NCBI GenBank assembly: GCA_001695595.3
Contig: MBPM02000043.1
Coordinates: 186,001-250,000, forward strand
Reading direction: 5' to 3'
DNA: 64,000 bases
Source of the DNA: Plasmopara viticola
Taxonomy: Eukaryota > Oomycota > Peronosporomycetes > Peronosporales > Peronosporaceae
The notes below the pieces were generated by a model. The model did no database searches. It was not told the DNA's origin and saw nothing but the letters and a program-made list of their open reading frames with translations. Positions 31,870 through 42,087 of the stretch are shown here, piece after piece. The translations under genes were made by a program, and so were the position numbers. The first letter of the stretch is position 1. The number at the start of each line of letters is the position of its first letter.

Positions 31870-33660
31870 CTGAGTGCAACTGTGATCGGGGAGCTTTGTA
31901 AGCTTACTTCTCACGGCACTGACTCAGCCTTAGGTTTAGAGTGCAGCTACCTTTATGGAGGTCGAGCCAACTTTTTGAAGATTAAGTTGGTCATCATGAG
32001 ATGATTTAACCGACTGGCTTCGGTTGCAGTTATGATTAAGTCGGCTATGTGTACTCATTCTCCTTCTATTAGACTATACACACCAAGTGATGTAGGAGAA
32101 AATGCAACGAGTAGTTACACAAAACAGAGATTTTATGTCAAGAGCTTAACTCTTTGCACGAAAGACACCCTATCGGTATGAACTCCAGTTTTGATTTTGA
32201 TGTATTATTCAAAATGAATATATTCCCTGCCAATATGATAAAATCAATAAAGTAATGTAATGTAATGTAATGTATTACGTTATCGCGTTGCCAAGGTATG
32301 CACGTGCTAGGCTCAGTCTGGCTAGTCCACGGCATAGAGTGGTGTCCGCATACGTCGAGTCTCGTTCGGCGGGCAGTGCATCCAGCACCGAGGTCGTATG
32401 GGTCTTCCATTTCTTTCGGTCTTGCGCAAGGGTACGTACCACTTCGAGGTCTTGTGCTGTCCGGGGTCGAAAGCCGAAGCCACGGGAAACAAGGTTGTGG
32501 TCGAGTGTCGAGGGGAGCGTGGTGCGGGGACGTCCGCGCCATTTTGCTGCGGTGGAGAAGAAGTAGGCACGCATCTGGAGGTTGGCTGGAATGTCGGGAT
32601 AGCGGCGAAGTACATGGCCAAACAGGCGCCAGCGAGCTTGTGTCAGTCGTAGTCTCAGCGGCCGCTCATCACAGAGGTCGTAGAGTCTTGCATTCGAAAT
32701 GGGTCGGGGTAGCGATAGCCAAGAGCGTAGCGAAGCTGGCGGCGATGGAAACTCTCGAGGCCGTGGAGCTCTGACTTGGTAAGAGCCCAGTTGTACAGCA
32801 GAATCGGTAGAACTTAGGTGTTGTACAATCGAATGCGTGTCTTGGGTGAGATGAACGTGGGGCGGAGCCAGACGGACCAGAGGCGGTGGAGCGCGAGGGT
32901 GGCCATGATCTTGCGTCGGGATAGATCTTTAATATCGCCGAGGAGTGTTCCGAGCTTCTTAGTGTGGTGCCAGGTTTCTTCTCGGGATCGGGCGTGTCGA
33001 GTGGCGCCCGACGGGTTGCAGTGGCGGCGGATTTCGGTGACTTCGGTCTTGGCTTCGTTTTTTTTTTTTTTTTTTCAGGGTTAGAAGGAAGTCATCAATG
33101 CGGTGCTCACCTCTATCGTAGATCTTGGTTTCGCGGAGGCCAAGGATATCGACGCGGTAGCGCCGGAGATCTTCGGGGAGTGTTACGTGCTTCTTGCGCT
33201 TCGAACCTAGAAAATTCACATTAAAGGAGCCAATCCGGATGCGATTGGCGCGGTTAAGGGCGTGGAAGGGGGTTTGGCCTGGTGCTGGAGACCGTCGCGT
33301 CGAGGGTGAGACTCGTTAGAGACCTGCAGATGCCCGAGAGCACCTGCCCGAAGCGCGCGAGCATTAAGCCCCCGCGCTTGGAAGGAGGGCGTCACCCCAA
33401 CCTTTTCCGAATGAATCAATAAAGTGTATGTATTAAATTACAAGTAATACTAAAACAGGATAGGTACCATATTTCATGATTCAGTCGTAAAACTGCAATC
33501 TATTGCACACTTTAATCCTCTCTGATATAAGGATCACCCACAAAACGATCTTTGATCTCCCTGCACACCACCTCGGTGTAAGGAGCTACGAATCTGTGTT
33601 ACCTAGTAGAATCAAATTAGGGTGACACACACTGACATGTAACTCCTTACCCCCATTACA
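31870..33660. repeat. LTR-like dispersed repeat (host of LINE and DDE insertions)
   Basis: Apart from the LINE insertion, this sequence matches 46,890-47,520 in the same orientation: shared aagttggtcatc(a/g)tgaga, ctctttgcacgaaagaca, actgcaatctattgc and agggtgacacac blocks. It contains an aataaa-like element and ends in a tgacacac(a/g)ctgacat block of the kind seen at retroelement LTR ends. It may be a solo LTR, but the outer ends were not proven. Confidence 0.5.
32254..33413 (-). mobile_element. Internally deleted LINE with 12-bp target-site duplication
   Basis: The element lies between direct repeats aatcaataaagt at 32,242-32,253 and 33,414-33,425. Read on the minus strand it begins ggaaaaggttggggtgacgcc and ends in a tail of tgtaa repeats on the plus strand. 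After a ~190-bp leader it encodes the start of an L1-type endonuclease (MNFLGSKRKKHVTLPEDLRR, then VDILGLRETKI). An A-tract at 33,060-33,075 follows, then the C-terminal end of a reverse-transcriptase protein in shifting frames (KKLGTLLGDIKDLSRRKI, YNWALTKSELHGLESFHRRQ, ARWRLFGHVLRR, LAQDRKKW). Most of ORF2, including the catalytic core, is missing, so it could have moved only with help from another LINE. Confidence 0.9.
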
Positions 33661-33666
33661 TGGGTT

Positions 33667-36600
33667 TTCCTCTCCCGACTCAGCAACAGCGGCCAAGCCG
33701 CTCAGCCTGATGGCGCCGCCCATCTGTACTCACAAGAATGGGCGGTGCCCCGTGTGTGGCGAGTGCAAGCGCTGCGGATGCGACCACGACGGCGGTTCTG
33801 TAGCTGTCAAGATGGCACAGCACGGCCCATCGAAGGATGTCCCCGAGAGCAAGCGCCCAAGACACTCGTGTGTCGACAACGTGGATGGCGACCTCTTTGA
33901 GTCACCCCTCAAGCTCAAGCCAATCCCTGCCCGAAAGGAAAGTACTCCTTGCCGGTACCGCTTTCTGAGCCCACACCCATATTCACGTCTGTCGAATAAC
34001 CTGGCGATGTTTTGAGGCATCTTAGTTATTCTCCAGAAACCATCGAATCCTGGTATGGGCACGCAGCCACAGCTGAGACTCGCGAGGACCCATCGTCTTG
34101 GATCGGTGAGCTTGACACGTCCAAGCGATTGGTCATCAAGACCGCAGCTCGCGCTGCAAAAGAAATCTGCGTGGCGCTGTGTGCAGACAAGGAGAAAGCA
34201 GGAGGTGCAATATGAACGCGGATCACGTCTACTGGTGGTGGCTGGCGGGACCCTGAGGGCGATGCCCAGGTCACACTTTTCGAGACAATTGCGCGGTGCT
34301 ATCAATTGACAAAGAAAGGATCCACGGAGAAGCGAGCTCCGCGGGCGTTTATTTCCTGTGCTCCACACAGTACGACTGTTCAGCTTCGCGAGATTGTGCC
34401 ATTACTGACATCGGCCCCAGGGTCGTTTTCAAGAGCTCGACAAGATCTCGAAAAGCTCACCAGTGGCCTCAGTCTTTACCGAACACCTCGGACCGTCCAG
34501 TGCAGTACTCGCCTCCATATTCTACCCGGACAAGGTGTCATTTTTTTCGTTGGGTGTGAAGAAAGTTCGAGTAAATGGCGTGGTAGTGGTTCTACCTGCT
34601 ATCATGCGCAGACGAAATCGAGCATCGTTGTTCGAATCTTACCAACACGAGTCGTTGACGAGCCATCCCGAAGATGGAACTGTCTCGGTCTCTACATTTT
34701 ATCACATCGCCAGTGCTGTGACTGCTGGTAACGCTCAAGAGCGAAATGCCGTCGATTATGTCGTTGGATTTCTGGTGAATGACCAGTTCGACGTTCTCGA
34801 GTGCATGCTTGAGCGAACGATCACTGATCCTTCCGTGAAGAAGAAACTTCTCGTTGAGATTAAGTTCAACGCGGCTTATTTAAAGAACGGCTTTGACGCA
34901 CGCATCAAGACTGTAGAACGACGATGTGCGCTTCATGATACCAAGTTTGGTCTCTCCGCCACTGTCAAGCACAGAACGACCGACATTCGCGCGGACTGCA
35001 GTTCATCCTTCAATTCTACACACGGTTGAAGTAGCGTCTCGTGGCTGCTGCCGTTCGCTCGTTGGTGGTCACCGTGATCAACGACTGTGCACAGAAGCCC
35101 AAGTTGTTTCTCGGGCATCGCCTTCGCGTTGTAAATCAGCAACAGGCCATCGCAAACATTGTTGCTGGTATGATGGAACAGTGTACCCAGCAAGGGTCAT
35201 CAGACGAAGCGCTTATCATTGTGGACTTTAAGATGAAGCTGAATCCTCTCTATCAGCGTGAAAAGACAGTGGATCATTATGGCAAGAGGGGTATGAGTTG
35301 GCATGGCGCCCTCGTTCAATACTTCGTAATGGATCCTAAAAGTCAGACCGCGGTCGACCAACGGCTGTACTACGACCACTTGTCGATGGCTGACACAAAG
35401 CAAGACAAAGAAGCTGTGGCGTCTGTGATCGAAGCTATTGTAGTGCGTCTGAAGGTTGACTTGCCGCACATCAAGAGGATTGTGTTTCAGTCCGACAATG
35501 CTGCTCCCTACCAAAACACGTTCATCCTACTCCTGCTTCCGCTGGTGTCGGCCTTTCACGGGATTCAAGAACTCGCTTCGTGCACACTGAAAAACAAGAC
35601 GGCAAAATCATCTTGGATGCGCACTTTGCTCGGGCGATGCAATTGTTGTTGGCGTGGGTGCGAATAGGAAACGACTGCAAAACACCAACGCAAGCCGTCG
35701 TGGGTCTATCGAGCCGAGGTGGGCTACGCAATTGTGTCGTTGAGTTGGTTACGCATGATCGAGTTGCTGTCCAGAAGCTGGTGAAGGCAGTGGGAGTGAT
35801 CGAGAAGGCTGTGCGGCGATATGTAAAGCGCCCGAACGACATTCAGTTCGATCTGCTGCATGGCGAGCTGTTGGGCTCAGCCACGGATGGGTACGCTGTA
35901 TGCCCTCCTTTCACGATGACGGTGTACGAGTATTCGGGCATCGGAAGTGGACAAACGCTGCTATCGGTCAGTGTAGTCCCAAATGGAAGCGATCAGGAGC
36001 TCGTCTCGCAATCAGATTGCACCAGCGACGCCATCCCACTTGAGGAAGACTATCGAGCCCCCAACAATTACGACGACATCGACCCTGATGATGTCGATGA
36101 GTATCTCGAGAATATGATTGACGAAGGGGAGAGGGGCGAAGGAGGGGATATGGACATTGAGGAATTGCCAGCGACGACACACAATGTCATCGATCCTGCA
36201 GTCTACTTCGGGCCACTTACAGGCGCGAAGATAGCAACTCAAGGGAAGATTTGCTAGCGGACTCGGCGATGGAATCGTAATTCAGAGGCGTCAACAACGA
36301 TTGATTCGTCCGATGCCGACCTATCTGCTCGGGACGCTGTCTCGTATGCTGTTTTGCGTACACTCGAGATGCAGCGGATCGGTGATCTTACTGTGCGTGA
36401 TCCAAGAACTGCATCACTCGTGACGGATGCAATCGGTGACAGTATTATCACGCATGGGTTCAAATCGGACTGGGGTATGCGGATGAAGAAAGGTTCCATG
36501 TATGGGAGGCGATATGCAGCTGAGTTAAGCGCAAAACTGTACGGCTATTTCTCCAAGGAGAACGGCGACAGTCAGATAAGCTTGGCCCCGGAGGAATGCT

Positions 36601-37220
36601 TGAGATACTGCAGCAACATCATCCAGACCGATATGATCTCCCCAGCGAGAACGAAATCCGACAAAAAATTGCAAAGTTTCGAATGAGTGTCAAGCCACGC
36701 GCTCCGACTTCGATTGTGCCTAATTCATCAAGTGAGCAGAGTTCAGTGCGTCCTAGAGCTGCAGATGCGTTGTCCGAATCGTTGCTCGACCGTGATCCAA
36801 CCACAAAACCAAAGCATGCGCTCGCTGTGTATCGCTCCGCGTGCAGTGAGGGTAAGCTATCAAACAGTCAGCTCAAGGCAAAGTTCAGCAGTCTTAAGAA
36901 TCGACGGAAGCAGACTTGATGTCTCTCAGGCAGTATTATACGTGTCATACACAAATATTGCATTAATTAATGGCGACTCTCGAAAAAATGATATCTTTTA
37001 ACTGGCAGGCAAGTCAATCATAGGTTCGTGTGGCCTTTTCGAGGTCGCGTATCTCCACGAAAACTGCTCCAATACTACACAACTTGTACAAAGAGATTTC
37101 TGAGATTTCGACCAACGTAGCGGACGCTGGTTCATTACTCGTTTCGCTTTTGCCAATTTCATTCCCCACCGATCATCTACCCAAAATACCACTTTCTGGT
37201 ACAGTTGACTCAGAAATCCA
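33667..37220 (+). mobile_element. DDE-like DNA transposon, copy 1 (degenerate)
   Basis: About 3.55 kb is shared, at very high identity, with 60,543-64,000. The left end of homology is ttcctct(c/t)ccgactcag at 33,667. On the right, sequence similar to 47,660 and beyond resumes at about 37,220 (aaatataggtcca), which marks the insertion boundary. I found no clear terminal inverted repeats. One broken transposase-like gene fills most of it; the parts are annotated separately. The paralogous site at 47,515-47,660 lacks the element. Confidence 0.8.
33710..36919 (+). pseudogene. Transposase-like protein, frameshifted (copy 1)
   Basis: Segments in order: a cysteine cluster with C-x2-C-x2-C-x2-C-x-C spacing (CPVCGECKRCGC; frame 33,710-34,015), an alpha-rich part (34,012-34,215), a middle part (34,463-35,029) that ends in a stop, a core (35,041-35,580), an acidic segment (35,580-36,257), and a C-terminal part (36,354-36,686, then shifted to 36,919). 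The core has a conserved look: IIVDFKMKLNPL, YGKRGMSWHGALVQYF, then VFQSDNAAPYQN. These resemble the spaced acidic residues of an RNase-H-fold (DDE) transposase, although I cannot name the superfamily. Damage includes several frameshifts, a stop TAG at 36,255-36,257 where copy 2 has CAG, and about 26 bases missing near 34,500 relative to copy 2. Confidence 0.65.
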
Positions 37221-38600
37221 CAATTAAATATAGGTCCATCAAAACAATTCGGGCAAGCTGTAATGTATTATTTGATAATTCAATAATCTTCTATCCGTAT
37301 GATAGAGGTAACATGTAAATTGTAAAGCCCAGAGCACATAGCCCATTTAGACAGGGACGTATAGAAGATTTGTCGAGCATACGAGAACGCAGACTAAACT
37401 GGAACGCTATGGCTATACATGAACGTTCAGCTTGAAATCCAGATTGAAAAGTTGCGATCAATCTGTCTGTAGCCCCGCATCGGCGACAATATATACTTTA
37501 AAATGGCGCCATTTGGAAAAAATCTATCTTCTTTCTCTTTAAGCCGTCGGCCCTAGCTTGAAAAGGCCACACTCATACATATTCCTTCCTTCATATCTTC
37601 AGTGTCATCGTACGCGTCTCTTTATTCATAAAGCTGCCGCGAAGGCTTGAGCTCGCCTTTCCTTTAAGTCATATCTAGGTGCTGCGAGCAAAGCACTTTT
37701 TAGCCACAACTCCGTTATGATTAGCAACTACAACGTAAAATTCGGATCCGTGTCCCTTCGAAACTTGTTGAACAGCTTTAGTTGACTTTAATTGTTCTTC
37801 GGCGCACAAACTTCTGTGACAAGCGGGACTTTACCGAGACTAAAAAGGGCTTTTATCGACTCTTATCCTTACGTGCACAGCCAGCAGATGGTTTCACCAT
37901 CGAGGCTTGTCAAACTCTAAGGAATTAGCCTCCACGGTGTGTGTCAGCTACAAACTCTTACTTATTTCTAGCTAGGGCGCTCGCTCTAGCGCTTCCATGG
38001 CTCTGAGAGCGAGGCATCTTAAAGCCTTTGAAGAAAACAAAGGTGTGAACTTTCGAGATTGGTATGAATTATGTACTCTTGCCTAGTCAGCTGGCCCACG
38101 GATGTTACTTCTCGGGCGAAAAGGTATCCACTTATAGCATTTTGTAAGAGGGAGCCCGTTGTGTGTGTCAGCTGCTAGTTAGGGCTCTGAGAGCGAGCCC
38201 GTTGTGTGTGTCAGCTGCTAGTTAGGGCTCTGAGAGCGAGGCTTAGCAAGCTAGAACTCTTGTAGGAAACGAAGGTGTGGACGTTCGAGACTGGTATTTA
38301 ATATGTGGTCTTGCCTTGGCTCGCGGATATTACTCCTCGGGTCCACTTACAGCATTTTGAAAAAGAAAGCTTGTAACGCTTTTTATCAGCAATGTGAATT
38401 GCCTCATTTATCATCGCTGTCTAAACTTTTAAGAGCTCAGTGTGACTCACGACGATGTAGTAGGTCTCAATGCAACTGTCATAAGCCCCATAAAGCCAAT
38501 GGTCTATTCCTATTCTGAACATGCTTTATCATAGACAAAAGGAGTATTATCGGAATTTCTGACCTTGCACCTCTATAATTTTATACCACAGAACGCTATT
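37221..38600. repeat. Duplicated non-coding block (partner 47,640-48,440)
   Basis: About 37,255-37,500 matches 47,685-47,940 in order and orientation (catagcccat(t/c)tagacagggacgt, cgcatcggcg). Later blocks to about 38,560 match in part up to 48,440. It is the continuation of the LTR-like block interrupted by the DDE-like element. No gene is seen. Confidence 0.6.
37970..38385. repeat. Nested direct repeats (43-bp tandem inside a ~210-bp duplication)
   Basis: A 43-bp unit starting gagcccgttgtgtgtgtcag is repeated in tandem at 38,152-38,194 and 38,195-38,237. Around it a larger pair is visible: 38,035-38,150 (aggtgtgaactttcgagattgg ... catttt) and 38,262-38,375 (aggtgtggacgttcgagactgg ... catttt), with moderate divergence. 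Non-coding as far as I can see. Confidence 0.75.
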
Positions 38601-41280
38601 TTAGGGCAGTCACCGTCAGTCACGTGAGCCCCACCATCATTCTAGATGAAACTTAGCCAACAAGGTCCCACCCATAAACGCCGATGGTTTGTTTATCGTT
38701 TGCGCATGTGGCTGTATGAGCACTATCCCCGCAATACTTCTTGTTTTTTCAAAAAAAGTATAGTTCGAGCACTTTGAGGTTTGATAACTTTTCGTGCTTT
38801 AGTTGGAATGCGCTTACCGTCCCACAACGACTAGCTTGAGGTATCAGTTATTCAAGTAGATAAGGACTCCTTGTCAGCCACGAGGTCTTTCATGACACCC
38901 ATGGATAAAAATATTGCTGCATTCCCGCTCTCTTCTTGCAAATTGCAATCTGCAGCTGAGTGACACCTGTCGAGCTATCCCACCCACACTGGAAGCATTA
39001 ATTCTAGCCTCTTTGGGTAGCAGAAGCTGTCGGCGGATCTTGAGATCCCGCTGCGGAAGATTTTGAGGACAAACCCATGTCTAAATTATGAAAATGTTCG
39101 TAGCATCGGTACATCCCATATTCGTTTGATCGCAAGCCTGCTGAAAAGAGCCGTGCTTAAAACAAAGAAAAGGCGTAAGATACGTTGTATGGGATTCAGC
39201 ACCTGGCACCTAAAGCCTTTCATCGCCAACCTAGCGCCTTTCAAACCACGACAAAAAGTCACATATGTCCATGTTGCAAACAAACGATGGCTCTAGGCTA
39301 ATGCAATCGAGGTGATGTATTTTATTTACATTCTCGTCTTTAAGAAAGAGCTGCGAAAATGAACAGAAAAATAGGTGGTGGTTCATTAACAGCCTTACCA
39401 ATTATTGAAACTCAAATCAATTGGATTCCCAACGAAAGCTATTTCGTCTTCTAGGACGCTAAGAGCCAAAAATGACTTTTTAGGCTGCCCTCTCTGATGA
39501 AGGAAACTCGTCTTAAGAAGATAGTTTTTCCTTCATTTAAGATGAAGATTCCTTAAAACAGATATCTAAATAGCGTTGAATGCGCCTTCGGTCCAGAGAT
39601 CTTGATGAAATGCAAAGGTACGGATTCGCAAAAAAATACTCAGCTGTGAATTCCAGAGACTCTTTATACCGGATAGAGGGATTAGGCTCGAGATTAATAT
39701 TATGCCACAACTAAAGTACAGCGCTCCTAGGCAATAAGCACTACCACATAAGCAGTGATAGATCACTGAGCCTTCTTCGTCGAAAAGCCGACGCATGGTA
39801 TCAAGCGAAAAGTGAGATCTTCGCAATCGCCACTGACTTTTTGTTCTCGAAATCCAATATAATAGGAATTGGTTCTTATTATAATAAGCTAAAAGGTGCA
39901 ACGGTTTCTGCAAAATTATTAAAATATAGAGAACGTGATGTCCCATGCACAAACCAATATCAAATCCAATTGACTAGCAATGATGCTATGGGAGTTGTTG
40001 GTGATGCTAGCAATGATGCTATGGAAGTTGTTGGTGATGCCACAAGGATATTTTAGCGCCTTGGTTCTGTTTATCCGTGGGACCACTCAGTTTCTTTGAT
40101 CAGTTAACTGCCCGAGTATTTTTTACGGTATATTCATCTATAGCCGCTCTGAAGTGGCTGTGTAATTTTTATTCAATCGAATGTTTGAGGTCATGAGGAC
40201 CAATGAATTTTCCGCTAATGTTAACAAAGGTGTTTTTGACAGTGAAGATTATGTTTATAGCACCATTGCACGCCACCATGAAATTCGCGCAACCCAAAAA
40301 GTGAAGGCTGTCTCGACTCGGCCTACAATGTATAAGGGAACATTTATATAATTTACTTACTGATAATAAATCTCGCTTAAGAGGATATGTTTGGTATTGA
40401 CGAGCAAGATGCAACACTTCATCATCCAAATTCTTGCGGGCCTAGGTCATTGGTTTCGTTGAAACGCATCCATCATTGTACGTATTGCGTCTAAAAAGGC
40501 ATATAGATCTACAAGACTCCGGATCTAGTAAATCTTCTGGGTTCCCACAACCCCTTGTAAATATTTTGGGCCCCTCTGCGCTTGACCTTGCTACCAAGTT
40601 ATATATAGATGACTATGCGGAGGCTGATAGGGACCTAATTTACAGACGTATCGGTCATAAGGTCTAGCAAAACCGCAATTTATAAAGCCGATCCAGCAGA
40701 TTAACCGGCCGCTTCTGCAGATCACTACAAAGCAAAGTCAATTTTCGAGGCAGCATTTTACGTCGCGCCGAGACGTGCGTTTGTCGATTATGGTCAAATG
40801 AGTCCACCTCTTTCTTATAGGCTCTAAGTGCTCTAACGAAGCTGTGGCATGATGTCAGATCGACCCGGAGAGCAATCTTGAGCGCACGCATTTGATCGCG
40901 CACGAGCTGTTGCTTCTATTTGAAGGGCGCGAGGCCGAAGCGTTCCGGCCTGTTTGACAGCATGCGAATTGTGTCGTGAAGCAGATGAGTGCCAAAAACA
41001 TGACACGGTCATTCTGCCTCACAGAACTTGTAGGAGTGGTTTTTTTGCATTCTGTAGAACTGCTTAAAACTTGTTGCGAAATCAAATTTAAAACAACGCG
41101 CGCCTCGTCATCTGCGGTCTCCCATCCGCATATTGGGGCTGGCGGCAACGATTTAACAGCCGCACCCAAAATTGTGCTTATAATGCATGTCTGTACATTG
41201 TGTAGAAGCCGAGATAGTTAGAGATTTGTTGCCGCCAGTTGAACATAAGTTCACGGTCGTACATGCAATTGAGTTTAAAT
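38601..41280. other. Unassigned sequence
   Basis: No gene is supported. The longest frame (39,566-39,952, minus, 128 codons) has no recognisable motif. A short in-frame tandem repeat lies at 39,976-40,041. Around 40,860-40,880 a gagagcaatcttgagcg block weakly resembles 12,537 and 49,030 (gagagcaatctcgagcg), so part of this stretch may be an old copy of the unclassified repeat. Confidence 0.4.
39976..40041 (+). repeat. 33-bp in-frame tandem repeat
   Basis: Two copies of an 11-codon unit read SNDAMGVVGDA and SNDAMEVVGDA inside a 71-codon plus frame (39,841-40,056). The repeat is clear. Whether the frame is translated is not. Confidence 0.7.
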
Positions 41281-42087
41281 TCGCCGGAAATCTTATATAT
41301 TTCTGCGTCTTTTCTCTGTACAAGTGACACACTTACATGTTGTCCCTATCAACTCTAGTTTTTGATTGCCTACTTAGAAATCACAGGGGGCCATTGTTGC
41401 ACAAGCGACCATAATTGTTTTCTGTTAGGTCTTCGGTTTTGTACTAAAAAATGTATTTGAAGATTCTGTGGTACGAAGCCAGTAAATTAACAACTCTTGG
41501 CAGGTTTTGCGCGCCGTTATGTCTCACGATACATTGTTCATATTAGTCGCTGTAAATGCTGTAATTGATGAATACTTGCATTCAAATAATTATAGTGACA
41601 CACTTTTAAATATTGCGCTTGTCCATCGACCACCGTCTCTTAAACCCACGTAACAAGGCTGTATGGTTACATATACTGGAGGGTATATTGACAAGGTCCT
41701 TTAGTGGGTCGCGACGTCTTGCACAAACAACGTGGCCTTACGCTACTAGCATAGCATTGCTTTCGCGTGCGTGTCATATGAAGCAAACGATCTTCCGAAG
41801 TCATTGTTCAGGTACATAATTACATACTTAGGACAGCGCTAGCTTAGCACTCGAGACTCTCCACGATCTTTATGGCGCAAGTGGCAAATGGCAAACGGCA
41901 AGTTGAGAGCACAGATAAATTGGTGAGCGTCAACAACAAGGGTGCTATTATCATGGCACGTATGTCGTCGCGATCGAGCCACATCGAAGATGTGCGTGAG
42001 ACGCTGCTCGTAATTTACAAGGTAATCAGACCCAATCATTAAAGACATTTAATAACATCAAAGACGTAATGTATTTACTTATATGCA
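41281..42087. repeat. Effector 3'-flank module, copy downstream of effector 2
   Basis: Matches the module at 14,200-15,400 downstream of effector 1: the ccctatcaactctagtttttg block near 41,350, gggtcgcgacgtcttgcac at 41,709, and agcgctagcttagc(a/g)c near 41,840, which corresponds to 15,198. The reverse complement of 41,590-41,720 reappears at the broken end of effector pseudogene 3. No gene seen. Confidence 0.6.

Noticed and set aside
33730..34368. 212-codon minus-strand frame within the DDE-like element
   Set aside because: The plus-strand cysteine cluster and its conservation in copy 2 indicate the coding strand; the minus frame is shorter in copy 2.
38152..38237. CRISPR-like repeat
   Set aside because: Only two tandem units with no spacers, in a eukaryotic genome.
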